A DNA stretch of 56,413 nt from Boothiomyces macroporosus (lineage: Eukaryota; Chytridiomycota; Chytridiomycetes; Rhizophydiales; Terramycetaceae), in the NCBI GenBank assembly GCA_027604185.1, contig JADGKB010000094.1, positions 1-56,413 on the forward strand. Direction: 5' to 3'. Within the stretch, counting starts at the first letter, position 1, and each line of letters begins with the position of its first letter. The notes below the pieces were generated by a model that saw only the letters and a program-made list of their open reading frames with translations, did not search any database and was not told where the DNA came from. Of this stretch, positions 32,553 through 43,759 are shown one piece after another. The position numbers and the translations under genes were made by a program.

Positions 32553-34004
32553 TTATGTAGATAGTTCAGTAACTGGCCAATCTTTCGAATCATCTTTTCC
32601 TATCTTGTGTGTATACGACTCTCCAGCTGTGCCTTTCTTTGAATATGCGTGTTTAACAACTTTGGCAACTTGGATTGAAACCAAATTGTGAGCGAGAAAG
32701 AGAAAATCTTGGTAACAGTACAATGCCTGGTAAACTTCATCGTTTTGTAATATTTCAGTGTAATTCATAATCCCATAAAGGATTACATAGAGTACAAACA
32801 CTACGATATCGCCAAATACAAAGTAAAAGAAATTATGATCGACATGGTGCAATTCCTGTAATTTGAACTTCAAGCTTGCAGCATTTGACGGAAACAGAAT
32901 CCGAACTGCCAACAAGGTTTGTGGTACCAAGTTCCAAAGAAATAGAAAAAATACATAGAGAACAAATTGCTGCTGCCAGCTTCCCACTACTGTAACCCAT
33001 TCATTAGGATAGTTTTCAAAGAAATAAAAGTAATTTCCTCCTGCCAGCCCAATGTGTATCATTACACATAGAGACAAGATACTAGATTTTAGCCAGCTCT
33101 TCAATTCAAGCAGTATAGCCATCATATTGTATGGGTTCCATATAACTGCAAAAGTAGCAAAGTTCTGACATATATACAGCACTTCTGATTCAATGGCCAT
33201 CAAATAGCTGTCGGGAAATGGATATACTACAAATATAAATTTCAGAATAATATAAAACATCCAATTAAGCGAGCTGAATAATGTCACTTGGGCAGAGAAT
33301 AGTTTGGGCAACTTTCTGATGGAAATCACGCTTTCTAGGACCAAATACAAGCAAATTACAAGACACAATCCATATGTCATAAAGAGATATGCGCCAAGCA
33401 TTCCTGTATTGGTGACTAATAGTTTTGATGGAGTATATGCCACCCAAGAAAACGTATGTTTCCCTACAGTGTTTGAGAATAGCCAGATATAGTTTGACGG
33501 TATTAAAGAGTTACTTGCGGATTGGTATTTAGCAAGTGAAATAGGGATGGTAATATTATCTCCGGTGCATGTAATGTTTTCGTATATCGTGAAGCCAGTG
33601 TTTGTACATTGATATTGGTCCGCAATGCATTCCCCGTTAGCTTTGACGAAAATATAAGAGTATCCAAATAATGAATCTGAAGTAATAGCTTCTAGGGCAC
33701 AGTATGAAACTCCGTTCGTTGTAGTGGGCATCGTCTCAAAAATATTATCTGTTATAATAGAATGTATTGCACTATTGAATCCATTTGACAGTTCTAAATC
33801 TAAAGACTGATAGCAGCAATCCTGAGACAGCGCTAAATCGTAGCCACAGACTCCATATTCGTAGTCCTGCGTTACCATCTCAAACATTGGTGCTAACGTG
33901 TCATTAGATGCAGGATTGAATACATCTGTCACGCTAAACCCGTACATTATATCTGGTGAAGATGAGCATGATTTCGTATAATACTGGCTTTCTAGTAGAT
34001 TCAT
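32553..34004 (-). CDS. Array gene 2: seven-TM protein with Cys-rich N-domain
   Basis: Second of the four paralogues, 483 residues, intronless. The shared N-terminal block is LLESQYYTKSCSSSPDIMYGF, then CGYDLALSQDCCYQSLDLELS, SYCALEA and NGECIADQYQCT. The junction to the first helix is SWVAYTPSKLLVTNTGMLGAY, the best conserved segment of the whole family. Seven helices follow, with a cytoplasmic tail (KKGTAGESYTHKIGKDDSKDWP) that is longer and more charged than in gene 1. Upstream spacing to gene 3 is about 97 bp. Function unknown. Confidence 0.8.
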   Translation of the reverse strand: MNLLESQYYTKSCSSSPDIMYGFSVTDVFNPASNDTLAPMFEMVTQDYEYGVCGYDLALSQDCCYQSLDLELSNGFNSAIHSIITDNIFETMPTTTNGVSYCALEAITSDSLFGYSYIFVKANGECIADQYQCTNTGFTIYENITCTGDNITIPISLAKYQSASNSLIPSNYIWLFSNTVGKHTFSWVAYTPSKLLVTNTGMLGAYLFMTYGLCLVICLYLVLESVISIRKLPKLFSAQVTLFSSLNWMFYIILKFIFVVYPFPDSYLMAIESEVLYICQNFATFAVIWNPYNMMAILLELKSWLKSSILSLCVMIHIGLAGGNYFYFFENYPNEWVTVVGSWQQQFVLYVFFLFLWNLVPQTLLAVRILFPSNAASLKFKLQELHHVDHNFFYFVFGDIVVFVLYVILYGIMNYTEILQNDEVYQALYCYQDFLFLAHNLVSIQVAKVVKHAYSKKGTAGESYTHKIGKDDSKDWPVTELST

Positions 34005-34101
34005 AATTTTTAGAGATATTTAAACAATGACCAACGGATTATCATATCGCGCGGGCACAAAAAGAGAATCACGCACTAAAACAATGGGTTGATGGTATTT
34101 A

Positions 34102-35535
34102 TTAGTCGCTATCTTCATCTGGGAAATGTGGTATCTTTGACTCTCCTTGCACGCTTTTATTCGAAAAAGCCTTTTTAACTATTTGTGATACTTGTATTGA
34201 TATTAGATTGTGACTGAGAAACATCAAATCTTGATATGGGTACATTGCCTGGTATAAATAGTCATTCTTGAGCATTTCAGTGAAATTCATTTTGTAGTAC
34301 AATATCGTGTAAGCCATGAACAGTAAAATATCCATGAGTGCATAGAGATAGAAGTTTTGATCTACTAGATGAAGCTGCTTTAGTTTCATCGTTAAACTGG
34401 TGGATTTTGAGGGAAATAAAATCTTCATTGCAATGAACGCTTGGGGAAACAGATTCCAGATGAACAAAAAGAATACGTATCCTACAAAATAGTTTCCCCA
34501 AGCACCGATCGCAAGAGTCCACTCGTTCGGAAACTGTCTGTAATAATAAAAATAATTGCTTCCGGCGAGAACAAAGTGAATTGCAAGTAGTACAATGATG
34601 ATTATATACTGATATATCTTTTTAACCTGCAGTATTACTACAAGCATATGAAATGGGTTGATTGCAGCAGCTAAAGTAGCAAAATTCTGGCACACTGACA
34701 TGAATTCCGATTCCAAGGCCATGAGCATAATATCGGGAAAGGGATACGTGATAAAAATGAATTTGAATATGATAAACAAAGCCCAGTTGATGGAACTGAA
34801 TAGAGTCAGACGGGGCTGAAGTAGTTTTGGATTTTTTGAAACTGCTATACTGCTTTCCAAGATAAGATATAATGAAATTACAAAACTTGCGCCGTACGCC
34901 ATAAAACTATACGCACCGGGCATGCCAGTAGTAGTAATTAGCAATTTTGATGGGGTGTAAGCTACCCATGAAAATGATTGTGTGCCAGTGGTATTTTTAT
35001 ACAGATATAGGGTGTTTGAAGGTAACAATTCGCTATTTGGAGTAACAGATTTGGTTTGGGATATTGGAAATGTATAATTTGATCCGTGGCAGTCACTATC
35101 TGGTGAGAATATTGTGAAATGGCTAGCAGTACATTGAAACTGGTTTGAAATGCAGTTGCCATTAGCTTTGACAAATATATGGGTATATCCGTACAAACTG
35201 CTAGAAGATAGTGCTTCTAACGCGCAATACGAAACATTATTTGTTGATTTCTGCATTGAATCAAATATCGAGTCAGTAATTACAAAGGGTATCGCGCTCT
35301 GGAAGTTCTTGGACAAATTCAAATCCAGCGACTGATAGCAACAGTTTGATGTTAATCCAATATCGAAGCCGCAACTTTGGTAATAGTACTCCTGGACAAC
35401 CATTTCGTACATTGGCGCCCAGGTTTCATTAGCGTAGGATGCTTGTAAATCAGAGACTGTAAATCCATACATTATATCTGGTGGAGATGAGCATGATTTC
35501 TCGTAGTATTGACTCTCCAGCAAATAATAAGACAT
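34102..35535 (-). CDS. Array gene 3: seven-TM protein with Cys-rich N-domain
   Basis: Third of the four paralogues, 477 residues, intronless. It keeps the LLESQYYEKSCSSPPDIMYGF start, the CGFDIGLTSNCCYQSLDLNLS cysteine cluster, SYCALEA, and SWVAYTPSKLLITTTGMPGAY before helix 1. Between helices 4 and 5 lies NYFYYYRQFPNEWTLAIG, a motif shared by genes 2 to 4. The C-terminal tail ends in acidic residues (HFPDEDSD). About 78 bp separate it from gene 4. Function unknown. Confidence 0.8.
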   Translation of the reverse strand: MSYYLLESQYYEKSCSSPPDIMYGFTVSDLQASYANETWAPMYEMVVQEYYYQSCGFDIGLTSNCCYQSLDLNLSKNFQSAIPFVITDSIFDSMQKSTNNVSYCALEALSSSSLYGYTHIFVKANGNCISNQFQCTASHFTIFSPDSDCHGSNYTFPISQTKSVTPNSELLPSNTLYLYKNTTGTQSFSWVAYTPSKLLITTTGMPGAYSFMAYGASFVISLYLILESSIAVSKNPKLLQPRLTLFSSINWALFIIFKFIFITYPFPDIMLMALESEFMSVCQNFATLAAAINPFHMLVVILQVKKIYQYIIIIVLLAIHFVLAGSNYFYYYRQFPNEWTLAIGAWGNYFVGYVFFLFIWNLFPQAFIAMKILFPSKSTSLTMKLKQLHLVDQNFYLYALMDILLFMAYTILYYKMNFTEMLKNDYLYQAMYPYQDLMFLSHNLISIQVSQIVKKAFSNKSVQGESKIPHFPDEDSD

Positions 35536-35613
35536 AATTCAGCAACTATAGTAAAAAATAATGACATCAACAAGACAATGAAAGAATGACAATAGAAACG
35601 AAAGCATTGAAAT

Positions 35614-37080
35614 TTAAATATCATTCATTTCTGATACCTTTTGCTCTTCGTCATCTTCGTCAAAGTCAAACTGCCTTGTAATGGATTCACCAGCAGTTCC
35701 TTTGTTGGTAAAGGCTTTCTTTACAATCTTTGCTACTTGAATCGATATGAGATTATGAGCAAGAAAAAAAAAGTCTTGGTAGCAGAACATGGCCTGGTAC
35801 AGATAATCGTTCAGCAATATTTCAGTCATGTTCATGAGATAGTACAGAACGGTGTACAGAATAAACACAAGTATATCCATTATGACATAGCGGTAAAAGT
35901 TGGGGTCTACTGCATGCAGCTCTTGCATTTTAGCGCGAAAATCTACTTCCTTTGCAGGGAACAGGATCTTGATTGCGATAAACACTTGGGGCACCAGATT
36001 CCACAGAAACAGGAAAAATACATAAACGATAAAAAGCTGATTCCAGTTTGCTTGAATGAGATTAAATTCATTTGGGAATTCCCTAAAATAATAGAAATAG
36101 TTGCTTCCTGCAAGTACTAGGTGGGCGATAATTATCATGACGATACACCAGATCTTTAACTTTCTTTTGATTCCCAGCATTACCGCAAGCATGAGATATG
36201 GATTAAACATTGCTGCAAAAGTAGCGAAATTCAATGCTACTGCCATGAATTCCGATTCCAGTGACATTAGCATCAGGTTGGGGAATGGATATGTGACGAA
36301 AATGAATTTAAAGATAATAAACAGCACCCAATTGATTGAACTAAAAAACGCTAGTCTGGTTTGAACAAGAGCAGGGAATTTCACAATGTTTAATGTGCTT
36401 TCTAGCACCAAGTATAGAGTAAGCACCAAGCAAAATCCGTACATCATGAAACTGTACGCGCCAAACATTCCGCTGTTAGTTACAAGCAGCTTTGAAGGGG
36501 TATATGCAACCCAAGAGAAATCCTGAGTAGGTACAGCGGTTTTCAGCAACCAGACCGCGTTTGATGGCAACAGCTCGTTTCCGGTGGACAAAGTTTTCGT
36601 ATTCGTTATTGGGATAGTATAATTAGTTCCAATGCAATTACTACCAGGCTCATAAACTGTTAATTGATTTCTGGTACACGTAAACTGATTCGCTATACAT
36701 TTTCCGTTCGCAGAAACAAATATGTGTGTATAACCAAACAATGAATTTTGACTGGCTGATTCTATCGCACAGTACGGTATATTAATAGCTGATACTGGCA
36801 TTGCTTGGTATATGTTGTCTCCTATCACTGTAGGCATTGCGCTATTGTATCCTTCAGATAACTCTATATCCAACGTTTGATAACAGCAATTTTTAGACAA
36901 CACTATATTGTATCCACACGATCCATATGTATATTCTTGTACTACCATGTTGTACATTGGCGCCCATGTCTCGTTTGCTGACAATGCTGTTAGGTCCGTC
37001 ACATAAAAAGCATACATTATATCTGGCGGAGTCGTGCATGATCTTGCATAGTACTGACTCTCTAGCATATACGTTGCCAT
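35614..37080 (-). CDS. Array gene 4: seven-TM protein with Cys-rich N-domain
   Basis: Fourth and most upstream of the paralogues, 488 residues, intronless. N-domain marks: MLESQYYARSCTTPPDIMYAF, CGYNIVLSKNCCYQTLDIELS, PYCAIESA, NGKCIANQFTC. Helices run from MFGAYSFMMYGFCLVLTLYLVLEST to the last, which ends AHNLISIQVAKIVKKAF. The tail TNKGTAGESITRQFDFDEDDEEQ is nearly the same as in gene 2 at its start, which suggests gene 2 and gene 4 are close relatives or exchanged sequence by conversion. Function unknown; a receptor-like role is inferred from topology and copy number. Confidence 0.8.
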   Translation of the reverse strand: MATYMLESQYYARSCTTPPDIMYAFYVTDLTALSANETWAPMYNMVVQEYTYGSCGYNIVLSKNCCYQTLDIELSEGYNSAMPTVIGDNIYQAMPVSAINIPYCAIESASQNSLFGYTHIFVSANGKCIANQFTCTRNQLTVYEPGSNCIGTNYTIPITNTKTLSTGNELLPSNAVWLLKTAVPTQDFSWVAYTPSKLLVTNSGMFGAYSFMMYGFCLVLTLYLVLESTLNIVKFPALVQTRLAFFSSINWVLFIIFKFIFVTYPFPNLMLMSLESEFMAVALNFATFAAMFNPYLMLAVMLGIKRKLKIWCIVMIIIAHLVLAGSNYFYYFREFPNEFNLIQANWNQLFIVYVFFLFLWNLVPQVFIAIKILFPAKEVDFRAKMQELHAVDPNFYRYVIMDILVFILYTVLYYLMNMTEILLNDYLYQAMFCYQDFFFLAHNLISIQVAKIVKKAFTNKGTAGESITRQFDFDEDDEEQKVSEMNDI

Positions 37081-37204
37081 TATAATTTAAAGGAAAAGAT
37101 CCAACAACAAGTTGATGTCATTCTAACAATGGCTATTGTTTCAATTTCCGCTATATTCCAATATCACTTTCTGTAATGCAATACTGAATTTATTAGGCTA
37201 TGAT

Positions 37205-37733
37205 TCAAATAGGTTCTAAACCGATACCACCGCACACTCCGCAATCTTTACAAAAGAAGCAACGGAAATCTTCAGGAGCGTCGTGAGCTCTGTCCACCGA
37301 GGTATGAACAAACCCGCGCATGTAGCAATTACTACAAGCTTTCTTTCCAACAACTTTACCAGAACCTCCACAGCCTGTATTAATATAATTTACCTTTGCA
37401 AGTATTGCAGTGTTTGCACTTGTCTGCTGCTTTTCCTTTGTGTTTCATTGAAGATTCATGCTTGAATCCAGCTCCGTTACATTTTGGACAAGCGCCTTTC
37501 TTTTCAGCAGGATTGGCTAGTTCTTCCTCTTCATCGTCAAACAAACCTTCCATCAGCTTCTTTTTAGGCTGTGGAGTGTGTGTCATGCTCTTTACAATCT
37601 GTAAAACTTGTCCTTGGATAGGTAGCCCTAGGATACCCATTATATGAGGATGCAAGTTGGTTGGGTCAATGAATGGAAGCGAAGGATTATCCCCATTGAC
37701 AAACGGTGCAGAGTCGGGTATCGCGGGAGGCAT
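37205..37733 (-). CDS. Cysteine-motif protein 1 (CxxCxGxGFxH type)
   Basis: A 169-residue protein. The first 75 residues are unordered (IMGILGLPIQGQVLQIVKSM, then the acidic FDDEEEELANPAEK). The rest is cysteine-rich: ACPKCNGAGFKHESSMKHKG, then CKHCNTCKGCGGSGKVVGKK, then ACSNCYMRGFVHTSVDRAH and CFFCKDCGVCGGIG. The repeated CxxCxGxGFxHxSxxxH unit plus CxxCxxCxGxG recalls DnaJ-type zinc ribbons but is not DnaJ. A 19-nt intron at 37375-37393 joins CKG to CGGSG. The gene directly downstream of its neighbour encodes the same motif, so they are tandem relatives. Zinc binding is inferred; function is unknown. Confidence 0.75.
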
Positions 37734-37750
37734 GATTAATAATCCTGGTA

Positions 37751-38254
37751 TTAGCTTTGATAACCTGGAGCCAAAGATGCATTGTGATCTTTTGTGAGTT
37801 TAATCAACGGTCCTTGGTTTCCCTTTTGTATAATCTTGGCATTCGTTTTAGCAGACAAGGCAAACTTTTTGAGCTCCTCGATCCTCTTTTTATCCAGTAC
37901 ACACTCTCCCAAACAATCCTGACATTTCTCACAATCAAAACACCTCAAGAATTCCGATATACTGTGGGGTTGCGGTGCGTTTGGTTTGTGATAGAATCCC
38001 TTTGCTGGTATTAATATAGACTACCGGAACAACGCTTACATTTTATCACCCCGACTGTTACTCCTGATGCTTCACACACTTTACAATCTATACATTTTTT
38101 GCATCGTAAATTCGCCGCTCTATCGTGTTTCTCAACGGATGCATGAACGAACCCCATACCTGTAATTAACGTGTTGATAACCATCACACCGGGGACATGC
38201 GCCCCTGCTATCGATATCCGCCAGCTGTTTGTATTCCTCTAGTGATGTGCTCAT
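37751..38254 (-). CDS. Cysteine-motif protein 2 (CxxCxGxGFxH type)
   Basis: A 153-residue relative of the next gene downstream, which starts only 17 bp after this stop. It reads ACPRCDGMGFVHASVEKHD, CKKCIDCKVCEASG, KCKRCSAKGFYHKPNAPQPH and CFDCEKCQDCLGEC, so the cysteine unit occurs twice, followed by a basic helical tail. There are two introns, 38160-38181 (22 nt) and 38005-38024 (20 nt). The first join gives CDGMGFVH and the second CSAKGFYH: both splice sites fall at the same glycine/alanine position of the two motif copies. That suggests an ancient internal duplication of an exon unit. Function unknown. Confidence 0.75.
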
Positions 38255-38541
38255 TTGAAAAAATAGAAAAAAGGTAGTAAAATTTACTTTTACAAATAAT
38301 GTTGGTAGTATTTTATCGAGTGGGTGTTTTATCGTCAGCGAATCCCTGGTCGAGACGTCGTAGTATCTCGACTGCGTTCAAGGAATGTGATCAACATCTA
38401 TCCGCTGGCTGATAGTTCTAGATTTGCTTGAGGTGAGACGTGGCATTCATGAATGCACTTAATTACAAGAGTAAGTGTGCATTTGTTTCGGAAATTGCTC
38501 TATCACAAGTCACCCTCCCAAATCTTTTCTTAATTTTTCCG

Positions 38542-38895
38542 ATGCTTAAACTCACTAGACAATTCGCAAGCAAACGAAAGGCGGTACTGACATTGACACA
38601 ATCGGCAGTGGACCGCCTAAAGCAATTGGAAAAGGATTCAAAATTCCTAAAGATTGGAACAAAGAAAAAGGGATGTTCTGGATTATCATACCACATGGAA
38701 TATGTAGACAAAATCAACAAGTTTGATGAGAAAGTAGAGCAGGACGGAGTCACTGTAGTTGTGGATTCAAAAGCCCTGTTTTCGCTGATTGGCAGCGAAA
38801 TGGATTATCAGCATGATTTGTTGTCGAGTCAGTTCACATTCAAGAACCCAAATGTCAAAGAAATGTGCGGATGCGGTGAAAGCTTTATGGTCTAA
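38542..38895 (+). CDS. ISCA1: Mitochondrial A-type iron-sulfur assembly protein
   Basis: ISCA1/Isa1 helps make [4Fe-4S] clusters in mitochondria. The 117-residue product from 38542 has a short basic leader (MLKLTRQFASKRK) and then the A-type domain: VLTLTQSAVDRLKQLE, KKGCSGLSYHMEYVD, SLIGSEMDYQHDLLSSQFTFKNPN and the terminal CGCGESF. The three conserved cysteines of the C-x(n)-CxC signature are present. The EMDY and LLSSQF wording matches ISCA1 rather than ISCA2. In-frame ATGs at 38440 and 38449 would add a leader of about 34 residues; 38542 gives a more usual presequence. Its stop is 34 bp from the convergent acyltransferase stop. Confidence 0.95.
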   Translation: MLKLTRQFASKRKAVLTLTQSAVDRLKQLEKDSKFLKIGTKKKGCSGLSYHMEYVDKINKFDEKVEQDGVTVVVDSKALFSLIGSEMDYQHDLLSSQFTFKNPNVKEMCGCGESFMV

Positions 38896-38929
38896 TTTAA
38901 GTGTAATAAAAATCATAAATATAACTTTA

Positions 38930-40091
38930 CTAAAGAAATAGCCAGCCAAGGGACATTACAGATGTGGCGACTAAACCAGTGATTGATATCCAGTCTTGGT
39001 TAGCAGGGTTCAAGTGCAGAGATTGTTTCACCCCAGTTCCGTCCACTGATTTCTCTGGAAAGTATCCATCCTCGTAGAAGCCTTTCATTAATTCATCCTT
39101 CTCCATAAATCGCCTGCGGAGCCATAGTTCGAACTCTTTTGGAGTGGCTTCATTGATATCATACGATGTAGATGGAATGCCGGGAATTTCCGTGATTTTG
39201 AATCTGTCAACATGGATATGGATGGATTTTGGCCCTTGGTGTTCGAAAAATACTTTGGTTGGAGGATATTCATCGTATGGACAGTGGTTTTCAGTGATAC
39301 CAGAATATCCAATCGTAAAGTCGTAAAGGTAATCCGAGCTCTTTTGCATCTGCCTCAGAATGTGGTACAAACCTGTGCTTTTTGGCAACAGTACATGCTT
39401 TGGGTCTTCAGTGATATCGTTCTTTTTAGCAAAGGCACGGCTCTTTTCCTGTGTATCTTGAGTGATAACTGTTCCTTCTGGAAATACGAGCAGCCACATT
39501 GGGTTATTGTCATTCTTTGCATAGGTAAGAGTCTTTTGCAATCGCTTGGAGTCGATAGGCCATTTGCGGGCGAAAAAGATGAATTCAAAGCACTAGATTA
39601 CCTATTATGTACCTGCATTCCCCATCCAAGGATCGGAATGTTCTTTAGACTTTCCTTTAATATAATTTTGAGTTCACCATGAGATTCTCTGAACCAACTA
39701 AAGAGCCAGACATACCACCAATCAGTATAAATCTAAATTAGCCTGTTTGTACTTGATGGTTTGCCATTATTGGGACGAATGAGGTTTGTTTTAGGTGTGT
39801 ATGACATCCAGTCAAGTTGATTTCCAATGGTGCATAAATGAACGTCAAAACAATTAATAGAGATCCAAATAGCCTTTGGGTGAATCGCATAAATGTCCTG
39901 TATAGCGAGCGAGATACAAAAGCCAAGAATAGACCCCAGAATTGGATCAGATTGATTGCGAATGAGCAACCCAGCAAGATCCATGTAAATGATATCGCTT
40001 TGAAATAATATAGTGCGTCTTTTGCCATTATGAGGTACTGTAATAAGTTGAAAAGCCTTGTGAATATTAGGCGAAATAAGGCGGTGGTCAT
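38930..40091 (-). CDS. Lysophospholipid acyltransferase (LPLAT/AGPAT family)
   Basis: A 373-residue membrane enzyme that transfers a fatty acyl group from acyl-CoA to a lysophospholipid. It has two N-terminal TM helices, then the catalytic NHQIYTDW motif (NHx4D), the FPEGT motif that binds the glycerol phosphate, and a C-terminal helix. The best match is the LCLAT1/AGPAT3-5 branch (long, with two conserved flanking regions). Two 20-nt introns are present: 39733-39752, which falls inside the NHQ-IYTDW motif, and 39593-39612. Without the first splice the motif is broken, which is strong support for the intron. The substrate within the family cannot be told. Confidence 0.92.
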
Positions 40092-40380
40092 GTGATTTCC
40101 AATTTATCATGGATTTGGTTATCCCAGTTGGGCTGCATGAATATAGAATAAAGGATTATGACTTGGCGCAGCTCAATATTTAAACTGCTGTCTTGGAATA
40201 TTTATCCACTCTGCTGTAGATTCATATTCGCGTTTAAAGGTTTAAATCAAACAGACGGTCCGTTCAAATCAGGGGCGCCAAGCTGAACAATTGGAACTAG
40301 CTTGAATGGTAGATTTATCAAAAAATACTGCATTTGAGGCCATTTTGCAAGTGACGTAACGAGAATCTTTCTTCTTTGAA

Positions 40381-41272
40381 ATGGCAGCTGTAAAACCAAA
40401 GGTCCAATTCAGCTCTCAGGCTGCATTAAAGACACAGTTAGAAAAGAAACATGACCCTCGCGCAGCAATTCCGATTCCAGCAGATCCATACTTGGAGTCT
40501 GTATACTCTCTTATTCCTGAAGAGTATATCGCACCTCCAAAAGAAAAGAGGTATAAATCTCACTATTCGACTCAAGCAAGAAAGGAATATGTATCGGATA
40601 CAAAAAAAGCTGCATCTATGGGGCCTGCCAAAGTTCCACTGCCAGCACCATCCCACTTTTTGAAGAAACGCCAAGGAGTCCCAAAGAAAGAAGGTTGGTT
40701 TAGTTAACACAGTCGAAAAAGGAGAACGGGATAGAGTAGTAAGAAAAGCTCCAGTCCCGTCTAAAATGACCCCGGAAATTAAACCATGTACAAAGAACTT
40801 TATTTCTCAGAACGCTCTAGATAATATCAATTCTAGTACAGATTACTAATATAGTGCCAAAGAAAACTAAAAAGGAATCACCATCTTTCCTTTCAAAGAA
40901 AGACTATGGCCGCACACCAGAATATCTAAAGAAGCGCGTTCTAGAAATCAAAGAAGCAGAATTGAATCTAGCCAATTCACTAGCACTAAAACAACAAGAA
41001 CAGCAGCAATCTGCTCTAGAAGAACAAGGAATCCTAGTGCTCCCAGACGAAGAACGCGAAAGAATATTGAAAGGATTAAAAGAAAACTGGGAGCAATTGA
41101 ATAATGACTACCAACGCTTGTCGTTGACTGTTGATACTGTTCCTAAAATCGCTCGGTAAGTGTAGTTAATCGTAGCAAAGTTAATATGGAGCAACAGTTG
41201 AAGCAATATGAAGATTTGATTGATCGATTTTCTCACACAAATATTCATGTTAGTTTTAATACTGGTCAATAA
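40381..41272 (+). CDS. ENKUR: Enkurin
   Basis: Enkurin is a calmodulin-binding protein of the axoneme and sperm flagellum, placed inside doublet microtubules (a microtubule inner protein). The 277-residue product matches across its length: ESVYSLIPEEYIAPP, then MGPAKVPLPAPSHFLKK, KNFISQNALDNI, KKDYGRTPEYLKKRVLEIK, LPDEERERILKGLKENWEQ and LSLTVDTVPKIAR, closing with the C-terminal coiled coil. Three introns: 40694-40712, 40836-40854, 41156-41175 (19, 19, 20 nt). It is the second unambiguous flagellar gene here. Some upstream bases (40092-40380) lie between two divergent genes and show nothing else. Confidence 0.95.
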
Positions 41273-41368
41273 ATTGATTTTCTATCTTGTACACGATTAG
41301 TCACCTCAATTAGACATTATTTAATCCCAGAGAGTAAAGTATTCAAAGGTTCAGAGATAAAGAGTTGT

Positions 41369-42000
41369 TTATGGAAAGTATTCAGCAATTATATCTTGAT
41401 AAATCATAAAGTCAATCTCCAAGAATGTACAGAAAACAATCAAGTCAATCAGTGTTAGTAAATATTACTTGATCAGGGTTTTCATCTAGCCATCTCCGGC
41501 ATGTTTTCAGAGCTACATGCGCAGCTTCTTCATTAGGATAGCCGTATATCCCAGTTGATATACAAGGAAAAGCAATATGCTTGCAGCTGTTTTCTTTGGC
41601 TACTTGAAGGCAATTCCAGTAGCAGCTGGTTAGATCTGTCTCATTTTCACCAACAGGGCCTACAGTATGAATGACATATTTAGCAGGTAATCTGTACCCT
41701 TGTGTGATTTTAGCTTCCCCTGTGTTGCAGCCTCTTAGTTTCCGGCACTCTTCCAACAGCTGTTTGCCTGCCTTCCTATGTATCGCTCCATCCACTGTGT
41801 TAGTCTGGAATACCTCCACCGCCTCCCAACAAAGATTTATTGGCAGCGTTCACTATGGCATCTACTTTAAGGCTGGTTATATCTCCCCTGTGTATACTTA
41901 CCTTGGACAGGAGAGGCGAGCGGCTTTTCAAAAGAGATTTGGATTTATAGTACTCGTCAAGTGTCCTGAATTTATTGATTTCCTTAATTTCATTCAACAT
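41369..42000 (-). CDS. Macrodomain (MacroD-type) ADP-ribose hydrolase
   Basis: A 197-residue macrodomain protein of the MacroD class, which removes mono-ADP-ribose from proteins or deacetylates O-acetyl-ADP-ribose. Motifs: [34 protein letters not shown], then IHTVGP and [11 protein letters not shown]. The intron at 41795-41813 (19 nt) falls inside GGGG-VDGA and its removal restores the catalytic loop. A second intron at 41450-41468 must be removed to supply the last strand ([23 protein letters not shown]), but it ends in TG rather than AG. Without that splice the protein stops after VIFTNTD. I use the ATG at 42000; 42027 is also possible. The gene starts about 31 bp from SRP54, in the opposite direction. 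Confidence 0.88.
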
Positions 42001-42031
42001 TGGTTTTTTCAATTTTCCAAAAAGCATCAAA

Positions 42032-43736
<1,705 letters not shown>

Positions 43737-43759
43737 TATAATTGTTTATTGTTACAGCT

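Noticed and set aside
38299..38412. 37-codon frame with a presequence-like text upstream of ISCA1
   Set aside because: Ends before ISCA1 in another frame with no intron of local type to connect them; too short alone.
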